Part shown: piece after piece, positions 53,629 through 64,000 of the stretch
How the letters are laid out: each line of letters starts with the position of its first letter
Numbering within the stretch: position 1 is the first letter of the stretch
Source: CAVPEV01 sp963703555
GTDB taxonomy: Bacteria > Actinomycetota > Actinomycetes > Actinomycetales > Cellulomonadaceae
NCBI GenBank assembly: GCA_963703555.1
Contig: CAVPEV010000044.1
Location: forward strand, 1 to 64,000
Direction: 5' to 3'
DNA: 64,000 nucleotides
Position numbers and translations under genes: made by a program
The notes under the pieces: generated by a model
What the model saw: only the letters and a program-made list of their open reading frames with translations
What the model was told of the DNA's origin: nothing
Databases searched by the model: none

Positions 53629-55658
53629 GCCTTCAGCATGCCAGCCTCGTCCGTGCCGGCGCTGCCCGGGACGGCAGGCGCCGGCCCGCCGTCGGACGGC
53701 GCGCCGGGGTGCAGTGCGGCGACCACCGCCGCGGCCGTGCGCGGCCCCATCCCCTGGACCTGTGCGATCTCCTCGACCGAGGCCGCCCGCAGCGCGCGGA
53801 CGGAGCCGAACCGGGCCAGCAGAGCGGCGGTCCGAGCGGGCCCGAGGCCCGGCACCGCATCCAGCGCGGACGCCGTCATGGCCTTGCTCCGCTGACGACG
53901 GTGGGCGGTGATGGCGAACCGGTGCGCCTCGTCACGGACCCGCTGCAGCAGGTACAGCCCTTCGGAGCTGCGCTGCAGGATGACGGGGAACTCCTCGCCG
54001 GGCAGCCAGACCTCCTCGAGCCGCTTGGCCAGGCCGCACAGGGCGACGTCGTCGATGCCGAGCTCGGCCAGCGCCGCGGCGGCCGCGGCAACCTGCGGCG
54101 GCCCTCCGTCCACCACGACGAGGTTCGGCGGATAGGCGAACCGCCGCGGCCCGGCCGGCTGGTCCGCGCCGACCTCGCCGGTCCCGGCGCCGGGACCGGC
54201 TGCCTCCGCCCCGTCCAGCTCGGGGTCTGCGGACCGGCTGCGCTCGGCGAGGTAGCGCCGGAACCGGCGGGTGATGACCTCGCGCATCGCCGCCGTGTCG
54301 TCCACCGCCCCTGCGCCGTCCGGACCGCGCACCGTGAAGTGGCGGTACTCGCTGTGCCGCGCCCGGCCATCCTCGAACACCACCATCGAGGCGACCTGGA
54401 AGGTGCCCTGGTTGTGGGACACGTCGTAGCACTCGATCCGCAGCGGCGCGGTGTCCAGGCCGAGTGCCTCCTGGATCTCGCGCAGCGCCTGGCTACGGGT
54501 GGTCAGGTCGCCTGCGCGGCGCGTCCGGTGCAGGGCGAGGGCGTGCTCGGCGTTGCGGTGCACCGTCTGCGCGAGCTCGCGCTTGTCCCCCCGCTGCGGC
54601 ACCCGCAGGTCCACCCGCCAGCCGCGCAGGCCGGCGAGCCACGTGCGCACCTGGTCCGGCTCGGGCGGCAGCGCGGGGACCAGCACCTCCCGCGGCACGG
54701 AACGGTCCGCCGGGCGGTCGGACTCCTCGCCGTAGACCTGCTGGAGCAGGCGCTCCACGAGCTCGGCGTCGGTGACGTCCTCGACCTTCTCCACGACCCA
54801 GCCCCGCTGGCCGCGGATCCGTCCGTCCCGGACGTAGAACACCTGGACGGCCGCCTCGAGCTCGTCACCAGCGAGCCCGAAGACGTCCGCATCGGTCCCG
54901 TCCGGGAGGACGACCGCGTTCTTCTCGGTCGCCTTCTCCAGGGCGGTGATGTCGTCGCGCAGGCGGGCGGCCCGCTCGAAGTCCTCCTGCGCCGCCGCGG
55001 TGGTCATCTCGGCGGTGAGGCGCCGGACGAACCGGACCGAGTCGCCCGCCATGAAGTCGCAGAAGTCCTCCGCGAGCCTGCGGTGGTCCGTCGCGGAGAT
55101 CCGACCCACGCACGGCGCCGAGCACTTGTCGATGTAGCCGAGCAGGCACGGTCGGCCCTGTGCCCGCGCGCGGCGGAACACCCCCGCCGAGCAGGTCCGC
55201 ACCGGGAACACCCGCAGCAGCAGGTCGACCGTCTCCCGGATCGCCCAGGCGTGCCCGTAGGGGCCGAAGTACCGGGTGCCCGCTCGCTTGGCGCCACGCA
55301 TCACCTGCACCCGCGGGTACTCCTCGCCCAGTGTGACCGCCAGGTAGGGGTACGACTTGTCGTCGCGGTACATGATGTTGAACCGCGGCGCGTACTCCTT
55401 GATCCAGGAGTACTCCAGGGCCAGGGCCTCCACCTCGGTGCCGACGACGGTCCACTGCACGGACGCGGCCGTGGTGACCATCTGCCGGGTGCGCGGGTGC
55501 AGGCCGGACAGGTCCTGGAAGTAGCTGCTCAGCCGCTGGCGCAGGCTCTTGGCCTTGCCCACATAGACGACCCGTCCGTCGGCATCCCGGAACCGGTACA
55601 CGCCCGGCTGGTCCGGGATCTCGCCCGCGGCAGGTCGGTAGCTGGCGGGATCGGCCAT
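53625..55658 (-). CDS. uvrC: Excinuclease ABC subunit C
   Basis: UvrC makes both incisions in nucleotide excision repair. The 677-residue protein has the GIY-YIG nuclease (GVYRFRDADGRVVYVGKAKS), the zinc/iron-type cysteines around CSAGVFRRA and CLLGYIDKCSAPC, a UVR motif (DFERAARLRDDITALEKA), the RNase H-like nuclease (IECYDVSHNQGT, LVVVDGGPPQVAAA) and a C-terminal helix-hairpin-helix pair (LDAVPGLGPARTAALL). It heads the uvrC-rapZ-yvcK-whiA operon and is divergent from an OsmC gene. Confidence 0.96.
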   Translation of the reverse strand: MADPASYRPAAGEIPDQPGVYRFRDADGRVVYVGKAKSLRQRLSSYFQDLSGLHPRTRQMVTTAASVQWTVVGTEVEALALEYSWIKEYAPRFNIMYRDDKSYPYLAVTLGEEYPRVQVMRGAKRAGTRYFGPYGHAWAIRETVDLLLRVFPVRTCSAGVFRRARAQGRPCLLGYIDKCSAPCVGRISATDHRRLAEDFCDFMAGDSVRFVRRLTAEMTTAAAQEDFERAARLRDDITALEKATEKNAVVLPDGTDADVFGLAGDELEAAVQVFYVRDGRIRGQRGWVVEKVEDVTDAELVERLLQQVYGEESDRPADRSVPREVLVPALPPEPDQVRTWLAGLRGWRVDLRVPQRGDKRELAQTVHRNAEHALALHRTRRAGDLTTRSQALREIQEALGLDTAPLRIECYDVSHNQGTFQVASMVVFEDGRARHSEYRHFTVRGPDGAGAVDDTAAMREVITRRFRRYLAERSRSADPELDGAEAAGPGAGTGEVGADQPAGPRRFAYPPNLVVVDGGPPQVAAAAAALAELGIDDVALCGLAKRLEEVWLPGEEFPVILQRSSEGLYLLQRVRDEAHRFAITAHRRQRSKAMTASALDAVPGLGPARTAALLARFGSVRALRAASVEEIAQVQGMGPRTAAAVVAALHPGAPSDGGPAPAVPGSAGTDEAGMLKA

Positions 55659-55727
55659 GGCACGACCCTACGTTCACGGTGCGGGAGGCGTGCGTCCGGG
55701 TCCGGCCCCGGCGCATCGGCGGGCCGG

Positions 55728-55733
55728 TACCGT
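55728..55733 (+). promoter_or_regulatory. Candidate leaderless -10 box of the OsmC gene
   Basis: TACCGT ends exactly six bases before ATG 55740, the spacing expected for leaderless transcription. No ribosome binding site lies before the ATG. Confidence 0.45.
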
Positions 55734-55739
55734 AGGCCG

Positions 55740-56243
55740 ATGGGGATCGTGCAGACCTACGACGCCGACGTCGTGTGGACCGGCGCAGGCACCACCGGGA
55801 CCGCCGGGTACGCCGCCTACTCCCGGGACCACGAGGTACGCATCGCGGACAAGCCGCCGCTGCTGGGTTCCGCCGATCCCGCCTTCCGTGGGGACCCGCA
55901 CCGGTTCAACCCCGAGGAGCTCCTGGTCGCCGCGCTCGGCCAGTGCCACATGCTGTGGTTCCTGCACCTGGCGGCGTCCGACGGCGTGGTGGTCGTCGAG
56001 TACGCCGACCGCGCCACGGGAACCATCCGCGTGGAGGCGGCCGGCCACGGCGAGTTCACCGAGGTGGTTCTGCGGCCCCGCGTCACGCTGGCGTCCGGCG
56101 TCCGCGCGGACGGTCGGGCAATCACCGTCGAGGACCTGGACCGGCTGCACGACCGTGCCCACGAGCACTGCTTCATCGCGCGGTCGGTGAACTTCCCGGT
56201 GCGCACCGACCCGGCGCCGTGCCGCCAGGTCCTCGGGCGCTGA
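55740..56243 (+). CDS. OsmC/Ohr-family peroxiredoxin-like protein
   Basis: The 167-residue protein belongs to the OsmC family, thiol peroxidases acting on organic peroxides. It has the conserved FNPEELLVAALGQCHMLWFL with the peroxidatic cysteine, and the C-terminal HDRAHEHCFIARSVNFPV with the second cysteine. This arrangement resembles the YhfA/OsmC branch. It lies alone between the divergent uvrC and convergent uvrA genes. Regulation by peroxide is possible, but no operator is evident. Confidence 0.9.
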   Translation: MGIVQTYDADVVWTGAGTTGTAGYAAYSRDHEVRIADKPPLLGSADPAFRGDPHRFNPEELLVAALGQCHMLWFLHLAASDGVVVVEYADRATGTIRVEAAGHGEFTEVVLRPRVTLASGVRADGRAITVEDLDRLHDRAHEHCFIARSVNFPVRTDPAPCRQVLGR

Positions 56244-56255
56244 GCGCGCAGGTGC

Positions 56256-59117
<2,862 letters not shown>

Positions 59118-59280
59118 CCGGTCATGGTACGGCGGCGCCCCCGGCATCGCACACCTGTTCGACGTGGCGACGCTTGCCGCAGGCCGGCTGCCGCGCCCGC
59201 GGGAGGCGACCGCCACCCCGGCCGCGCCGCCCTATGCTCGGCGGGTCGGGCCGGCTCGGCCCCCGGACGGAAGGCCCCCG

Positions 59281-60018
59281 ATGAGCACACCACCGGACCC
59301 CACAGCAGCACCCGGCAGCTACCCGCCCCCGCCGGGATACCCGCCGTCCGCCGGCGAGGGAGTCCCGCCGTACCCGCCGCCGTACGGCACCTCCCCTGCG
59401 TACGGCTCCCCGCCCGGGTACGGCACCCAGCCGCCCTACGTCACCCAGCCGCCCTACGGCGCGCCGCCGACGTACGGCGCACCCGGCTACGGGGCACCCG
59501 GCTACGGGGCACCCACGTACGGCGGATACCCGTACCCAGCCGGGCAGAGCACCGATGGGGTGAGCGTCGCCGCGCTGGTCACCGGCCTTCTCCAGCTCAA
59601 CGTTGTCGCCCTGGTGCTGGGCATCGTCGGCCTCAACCGGGTGCGTCGGACCGGGAACCAGGGCCGGGGCATGGCCATCGCGGGGATCGTCCTGGGTGGG
59701 TTGCAGACCCTGGCCGTCATCGTCGTGGTCGTGCTGTTCGTCGGGCTCGGTGTGCGAGCCGCGGGCGACCTGGCCGGGCGGACCGACGTCGGCGACACCA
59801 CGACGCTGTCCGGCCAGCAGTACGGGGACAACCCCACGCTCGACGGGCTGTGGGACCAGTGCGCGACCGGTGACGGCGCCGCGTGCGACACGCTCTACCA
59901 GCGGTCGGAGCCCGGTTCGGTCTACGAGCAGTTCGGCAGCACCTGCGCCGGCACGACCGACGGCAGCGGCTGGTGCGCGGACGCTGCGGTCGAGCGGTCC
60001 GCTCTGCGGGCGCCGTGA
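59281..60018 (+). CDS. DUF4190-domain membrane protein
   Basis: The 245-residue protein has a proline/tyrosine/glycine-rich cytoplasmic tail of about 90 residues with repeats such as YGAPGYGAPGYGAP, then two membrane segments (VAALVTGLLQLNVVALVLGI and MAIAGIVLGGLQTLAVIVVV), typical of DUF4190, and a C-terminal outside region with WDQCATGDGAACDTLYQRS and three or four cysteines that may pair. Function unknown; such proteins are common in actinomycetes and some interact with divisome or signalling proteins. Confidence 0.85.
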   Translation: MSTPPDPTAAPGSYPPPPGYPPSAGEGVPPYPPPYGTSPAYGSPPGYGTQPPYVTQPPYGAPPTYGAPGYGAPGYGAPTYGGYPYPAGQSTDGVSVAALVTGLLQLNVVALVLGIVGLNRVRRTGNQGRGMAIAGIVLGGLQTLAVIVVVVLFVGLGVRAAGDLAGRTDVGDTTTLSGQQYGDNPTLDGLWDQCATGDGAACDTLYQRSEPGSVYEQFGSTCAGTTDGSGWCADAAVERSALRAP

Positions 60019-60063
60019 CGGACCTGCCGGTCGCCCGGCGGGGGTGAACCGCCGGCCCCCCAG

Positions 60064-61242
60064 TCAGTCCGCGGCCGGCCCCAGCAGTGCCGCGGCCGCC
60101 GTGGCGTGGGCCGCGTCCACGTCGGCGGGCTGGAAGAGGCCGGCCAGCACGTCCCGGTACAGCAGCCCCACCTCGCTGGTCACCGCGTAGCCGGACCCGC
60201 CGGCCACCTGCACCGCCCGGTCCACCACGGTTCGGGCCGTGGCGACCGAGCGGACCTTGACGCCGAGCAGCCGGGGGAACCAGGCCACCTCGTGCACCAC
60301 CTGCTCGTCGATCTCCCGGGCCACGGCGAGCACCTCGAGCTCGGCCCCGTCCTGCGCCAGGGCGGCGTCGGCGATGCGCCACCGGGTGTCCGGATCCTGG
60401 GCGTAGCTGCGCCCGTGGTGCTCCATGGACGTGCGGCGCCGGGCCGCCTGCACCGCCAACTGCACCGCGCGGCGCCCGACACCGGTGTACACCGCGGCGA
60501 TGAGGACCTCGAAGGCCTCGAACAGGGCGACGATGAACGGGTCCTGGTTCGGCCCCGGCGGCAGCTTCCGGTAGACCCGGTCGGCCGGGGCGTAGGCCCC
60601 GTCGAGCACGGTGGTGCAGCTGTGGGTGGCGCGCATCCCGATCGCGTCCCAGTCGTCGAGCACCTGGACCCCGCCGTCCTCCCGCGCGACGATCCCGTGC
60701 ACGAGCCGGGGGCCCTCCGGGTCGGCGTCGTCCAGCCCGAAGGTGGCCAGCCGGGTCCACACCGGGGAGAGCGACGTCGAGATCTTGCGCCCGTAGTAGC
60801 GGTACCCACCGTCGGGACCGCGTTCCGCCCGCGTCAGTGAACCGAACATGACCTCGTCGTTGCCGGCCTCGGAGTTGCCGAACGCGAACACCTCTCCGCG
60901 CGCCGCGTCCTCGAGGACGAACCGCATCGAGTCGTCGCCACGGGCCTGCAGGAGCGCAGCGATACCGGTGACGACCAGGTGCATGTTGACCGCCAGCGCC
61001 GTAGCCGGGGCGGCTCCGGCGAGCCGCATCTGGTCACGGGCCACCTCCTCGATCCGCAGACCCCGGCCACCCAGCTCCACCGGCACGAACGCCCGCAGGT
61101 AGCCCGCATCGACGAGGTCGGCCAGGTCGTCGTGCGGAAAGGTGTTGTCGCGGTCATGACCGGCCGCCCGGGACCGGATCGTCGTCAACAGGTCGTCGGT
61201 GAGCAGCGTGCGCAGCGACCGGGTCACAGGAACGTCAGGCAT
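60064..61242 (-). CDS. Acyl-CoA dehydrogenase family protein
   Basis: The 392-residue flavoprotein has the family's N-terminal helical part (YLRAFVPVELGGRGLRIEEV), the middle sheet region (FAFGNSEAGNDEVMFGSL, YRYYGRKISTSLSP) and the C-terminal helices (RTVVDRAVQVAGGSGYAVTS, LLYRDVLAGLFQPADVDAAH). The usual catalytic glutamate is not obvious, and the end resembles the SfnB/DszC-like monooxygenase branch, so the substrate is uncertain. It stands alone after terC. Confidence 0.85.
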   Translation of the reverse strand: MPDVPVTRSLRTLLTDDLLTTIRSRAAGHDRDNTFPHDDLADLVDAGYLRAFVPVELGGRGLRIEEVARDQMRLAGAAPATALAVNMHLVVTGIAALLQARGDDSMRFVLEDAARGEVFAFGNSEAGNDEVMFGSLTRAERGPDGGYRYYGRKISTSLSPVWTRLATFGLDDADPEGPRLVHGIVAREDGGVQVLDDWDAIGMRATHSCTTVLDGAYAPADRVYRKLPPGPNQDPFIVALFEAFEVLIAAVYTGVGRRAVQLAVQAARRRTSMEHHGRSYAQDPDTRWRIADAALAQDGAELEVLAVAREIDEQVVHEVAWFPRLLGVKVRSVATARTVVDRAVQVAGGSGYAVTSEVGLLYRDVLAGLFQPADVDAAHATAAAALLGPAAD

Positions 61243-61282
61243 GCTGTCCAGTCTCCCACCGGGCAGTACGCGCCGGTCGGTC

Positions 61283-61333
61283 GCTGCGGTCCGTCAGGCG
61301 CTGCGGTCCGTCAGGCGCTGCGGTCCGTCAGGC
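61283..61333. repeat. Three tandem copies of a 17-bp unit
   Basis: The unit GCTGCGGTCCGTCAGGC is present three times without a mismatch (61283-61299, 61300-61316, 61317-61333). The last copy contains the terC stop codon at 61328-61330. It lies between the first terC gene and the acyl-CoA dehydrogenase gene and is probably a slippage product. Confidence 0.85.
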
Positions 61334-62335
61334 GTTACGCGCGGTGGCGACCCGCTCCGCCAGCTCCGGGTGCCGTCGCACGGCCTGCAGGCTGACCGCG
61401 GCCGTCACGCCAAGCGTGCCGACGATGGCGAGCAAGGACGCCCAGATCGGAATGACCGGTGCCCAGGTGACCGGCTGCCCCCCGTTGAGGAACGGGAGGG
61501 TGTTGTCGTGCAGGGCCTGCAGGACCAGCTTGGCGCCGATGAAGCCGAGCAGCACCGCGAGCCCGACGTGCAGGTAGATCAGCCGCTGCAGCAGGTCGCC
61601 GAGCAGGAAGTACAGCTGCCGCAGCCCCATGAGGGCGAACAGGTTCGCCATGAGCACGAGGTACGCCTCGTTCGTCAGCCCGAACACCGCTGGGATCGAG
61701 TCGAGTGCGAACAGCAGGTCCGTCACGCCGAGCGCGACGAGCACGACGAGCATGGGCGTGACCAGCCGGCGGCCGTTCTCGACGGCCGTCAACCGCACAC
61801 CATGGAACCCGTCCGTGGCGGGCAGCGTCCGCTGCACGAGGCGCAGCAGCGCCGGCGGGCGGTACTCCTCGGCGCCCCCGGAACCCTGCCGCGCCACGCC
61901 CACGGCGGTCCACACGAGGAACGCGCCGAACAGATAGAACACCCAGGTGTAGCGGGCCAGCGCGACAGCGCCCACCCCGATGACCCCGGCCCGGAAGACC
62001 AGCGCCAGGATGATCCCCACCAGCAGCGCGGTCTGCTGGTACTGCCGCGGGACGGCGAACGCCGTCATGATCAGCAGGAACACGAAGAGGTTGTCCACCG
62101 AGAGCGAGTACTCGGTGAGCCACCCGGCGAAGAACTCGCCGGCGAACCGTCCCCCGGCCCACGCCCAGAGACCCAGCCCGAACGCGACTGCGAGCCCGCC
62201 GTACAGACCCAGGTAGCGCAGACACTCCGCAGTCGTCGGCACATGCGGACGCCGCGCCACCACCACGACATCGAGCAGGAGCAGCAGGCCGGCCACCACA
62301 AGCGAGACGGTCCACACCAGGGGGGTGACGTCCAT
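61328..62335 (-). CDS. TerC-family membrane protein
   Basis: The 335-residue integral membrane protein has about nine hydrophobic segments and the two TerC signatures: SLSVDNLFVFLLIM and TDLLFALDSIPAVFGLT, each with metal-site acidic residues. TerC/Alx proteins export manganese or help load exported metalloproteins. It follows a paralogous gene after three bases and shares the riboswitch-controlled transcript. Confidence 0.92.
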   Translation of the reverse strand: MDVTPLVWTVSLVVAGLLLLLDVVVVARRPHVPTTAECLRYLGLYGGLAVAFGLGLWAWAGGRFAGEFFAGWLTEYSLSVDNLFVFLLIMTAFAVPRQYQQTALLVGIILALVFRAGVIGVGAVALARYTWVFYLFGAFLVWTAVGVARQGSGGAEEYRPPALLRLVQRTLPATDGFHGVRLTAVENGRRLVTPMLVVLVALGVTDLLFALDSIPAVFGLTNEAYLVLMANLFALMGLRQLYFLLGDLLQRLIYLHVGLAVLLGFIGAKLVLQALHDNTLPFLNGGQPVTWAPVIPIWASLLAIVGTLGVTAAVSLQAVRRHPELAERVATARNA

Positions 62336-62338
62336 CGC

Positions 62339-63436
62339 TCAGTGCTCCCGGGCCGGGTCGGCGACCTCGGGCTGCGGCTCGCCGGGACCACTCGGTGCTC
62401 CCGAGCCGACGCTCGGCCGAGCCGCCGCCTCGACGGCGCGCGCGGCGGAGTCGTCCCGTCGGGTGCGCTGCAGACTGGCGACGGTGGCCACCGCCAGGGT
62501 ACCGAGGATGACCGACAACGAGACCCAGATCGGGATCTCGGGAGCCCAGGCGACCGGCCGGCCGCCGTTGATGAAGGGCAGCTCGTTGGAGTGCAGCGCC
62601 TCCAGCACCAGCTTGGCGCCGATGAACGCCAGGATGACGGCCAAGCCCTGCGTGAGGTAGATCAACCGCTGCAGCAGCCCGCTCAGCAGGAAGTACAGCT
62701 GCCGCAGCCCCAGCAGCGAGAACGCGGTCGCGGTGAACACGATGTACGACTGTGACGTCAGGCCGTAGATCGCCGGGATGGAGTCCAGCGCGAACAGCAC
62801 GTCCGTGCTGCCGATCGCCACCATGACGATAAGCATCGGTGTGAGGTGGCGCCGACCCTCCAGACGGACGGTGAGCCGGTCGCCGTGGTACTGGTCGGTG
62901 GTCGGGACCAGCCGCTTGAGCAGGCGCACCGCGAGGCCGTCCCGGCGCTCGGCGGCCTGTCGAGCGACGTCCTCCTCCGTGTGCCGTTCGCGGACCAGCC
63001 CCACCGCGGTGTACACCAGGAACGCGCCGAACAGGTAGAACACCCAGGAGAACTGCGCGATCAGGGCGGCGCCGGCAAGGATGAAGGCCAGCCGCAGCAC
63101 CAGGGCGATAGCCACACCGACGAGCAGCACCTTCTGCTGGTACTCCCGTGGCACCGCGAACCGGGTCATGATGACGAGGAAGATGAACAGGTTGTCGACG
63201 GACAGGCTCTTCTCGGTCACGTAGCCAGCGAAGTACTCCGCGCCGTGTCCCCAGCCCCAGATCATCCCTAGCCCGACCCCGAACACCAGGGCGAGCACGA
63301 TGTAGGCCACGGACCAGACCGTCGCCTCCCGCATGGACGGCGCGTGCGGCGTGCGCACGTGGGTGTAGAAGTCCAGCACGATGAGCGCCGCGATGCCGAG
63401 AATCGTTGCGGCCCAGACCCACAGGGGCACGGACAC
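62339..63436 (-). CDS. TerC-family membrane protein, riboswitch-controlled
   Basis: The 365-residue paralogue carries SLSVDNLFIFLVIMTRFAVP and TDVLFALDSIPAIYGLTSQS, again both TerC signatures, plus a cytoplasmic loop (ERHTEEDVARQAAERRDG) and a proline-rich C-terminal tail. GTG 63436 follows GGAGG by eight bases, and that GGAGG is the 3' arm of a regulatory hairpin. The likely role is manganese efflux or metalation. The two TerC genes are similar and adjacent, so an old duplication is likely. Confidence 0.93.
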   Translation of the reverse strand: MSVPLWVWAATILGIAALIVLDFYTHVRTPHAPSMREATVWSVAYIVLALVFGVGLGMIWGWGHGAEYFAGYVTEKSLSVDNLFIFLVIMTRFAVPREYQQKVLLVGVAIALVLRLAFILAGAALIAQFSWVFYLFGAFLVYTAVGLVRERHTEEDVARQAAERRDGLAVRLLKRLVPTTDQYHGDRLTVRLEGRRHLTPMLIVMVAIGSTDVLFALDSIPAIYGLTSQSYIVFTATAFSLLGLRQLYFLLSGLLQRLIYLTQGLAVILAFIGAKLVLEALHSNELPFINGGRPVAWAPEIPIWVSLSVILGTLAVATVASLQRTRRDDSAARAVEAAARPSVGSGAPSGPGEPQPEVADPAREH

Positions 63437-63570
63437 GGGCTACCTCCGGTACGTCGGTTCGGGTACCGGAGGTCTCTCCCGCCCGCAGCACGGGCCGGCG
63501 GTCCCGGGTGACCATGCGATGGCATCCGTGATGACGAGACCGCCGTGTCGGGATACTCCCCTCCACTGCG
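63437..63570 (-). promoter_or_regulatory. yybP-ykoY (Mn2+) riboswitch controlling terC translation
   Basis: The leader has both conserved loops of the class: GGGGAGTA (63554-63561) and GAGAGACC (about 63471-63479), with a GGCGGTC/GACCGCC helix between. P1 can form from GGAGG (63560-63564) and CCTCC. The same CCTCC, as part of a 10-base arm at 63463-63472, is exactly complementary to 63443-63452, which holds the ribosome binding site GGAGG. Without metal the site would be hidden; with manganese, P1 forms and frees it. Confidence 0.85.
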
Positions 63571-63576
63571 TGCGCC

Positions 63577-63582
63577 AGCATA
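63577..63582 (-). promoter_or_regulatory. Candidate -10 box of the terC transcript
   Basis: TATGCT on the minus strand would place the transcription start at about 63570, directly before the riboswitch aptamer. The -35 region is unclear. Confidence 0.55.
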
Positions 63583-63658
63583 CGGCACCGGCACAGCCGT
63601 GGCCGTGCGAGGTCCACCAGCAGGCCGGCCGGCTCCTCGGTTGCCCCCGGCGCGCAGG

Positions 63659-64000
63659 TCAGGCCGTGGCCTGCTGCATCTGCCGCAGCTCCCGCTTCAG
63701 CCCGGCGATCTCGTCCCGCAGCCGGCCCGCGAGCTCGAACTGCAGCTCGGCGGCCGCCTGGTGCATCTGGTCGGTGAGCTCCTGGATGAGGTCGGCCAGC
63801 TCGCCGGCGGCCGCGCCGGCCAGCACGGCGCGCCGCGAAGGGGCACCCGCCCCCGTCTGCCGTGCGCCGCCCGGCACCGGCGAGCGGCCACGGCCGGGCC
63901 GGCGCGCCTCGCCGGCGAGCAGCTCGGCGGTGTCGGCGTCCTCCCGGGCCAGCAGGTCCGTGATGTCACCGATCCGCTTGCGCAACGGCGTCGGGTCGAT
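63659..64000 (-). CDS. uvrB: Excinuclease ABC subunit B, C-terminal part (runs off the window)
   Basis: The last 113 residues or so of UvrB are inside the window: PLRKRIGDITDLLARED, an alanine/glycine/arginine-rich linker, and the UVR domain (LTDQMHQAAAELQFELAGRL, RDEIAGLKRELRQMQ) that binds UvrC. The gene enters from the right edge. It completes the excision-repair set with uvrA and uvrC nearby. Confidence 0.92.
   Translation of the reverse strand: MDPTPLRKRIGDITDLLAREDADTAELLAGEARRPGRGRSPVPGGARQTGAGAPSRRAVLAGAAAGELADLIQELTDQMHQAAAELQFELAGRLRDEIAGLKRELRQMQQATA

Overview
The window comes from a very GC-rich actinomycete. Gene content and order (uvrB-terC-terC, uvrC-rapZ-yvcK-whiA, gap-pgk-tpiA-secG-rbpA, tkt-tal-zwf-opcA-pgl, xerD-parA-scpA-scpB-rluB-tyrA-cmk-der), frequent GTG/TTG starts and apparently leaderless genes fit Actinomycetota, order Micrococcales, probably near Cellulomonadaceae. 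The lineage is an inference from gene order, not a computed assignment.

The window has two halves. Positions 1-30863 are accessory DNA. From the left they hold an IS21 element with a frameshifted istB, inserted just upstream of an IS110 transposase; an IS30 remnant cut by an IS3 element; two inverted IS256-type copies, one broken; and a frameshifted tail of a tyrosine integrase. A dense defence block follows at 8227-22854. An IS481 remnant is then interrupted by an IS1182-type element. The rest holds a RelE/HigB-type toxin-antitoxin pair, a DUF3024 gene, a toxin-like membrane protein, a decayed AbiE-like locus and a nucleotidyltransferase-like gene. A tRNA-Pro(GGG) gene at 30864-30937 marks the edge. 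Positions 31076-64000 are conserved chromosomal backbone.

The defence block is the most interesting part. Four genes with 3-20 bp overlaps encode a 1566-residue sacsin/Hsp90-type ATPase fused to a superfamily 2 helicase, a NERD-nuclease/superfamily 1 helicase, a DrmA-type helicase and a DrmB-type (DUF1998) protein. They are followed by a NaeI-family restriction endonuclease, a cytosine-5 DNA methyltransferase and a Vsr mismatch endonuclease. DrmA, DrmB and a C5 methyltransferase are DISARM hallmarks, but DrmC, DrmD and DrmE are not seen. The locus looks like a composite of a DISARM-like core, two extra helicase/nuclease proteins and a complete type II restriction-modification set. A reversed small gene and a frameshifted excisionase-like gene lie between the two halves, so whether they work as one system is open.

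The backbone holds genes for ribosome assembly (der), nucleotide and tyrosine synthesis (cmk, tyrA), rRNA modification, chromosome segregation (scpA, scpB, parA, xerD), heme O synthesis (ctaB), the pentose phosphate pathway, lower glycolysis, protein export, excision repair (uvrA, uvrB part, uvrC), the whiA/yvcK/rapZ group and two TerC transporters. The TerC pair is preceded by a recognisable yybP-ykoY manganese riboswitch that can hide the ribosome binding site. A perfect 21-bp hairpin lies between gap and pgk, and a 19-bp terminator-like hairpin follows tpiA.
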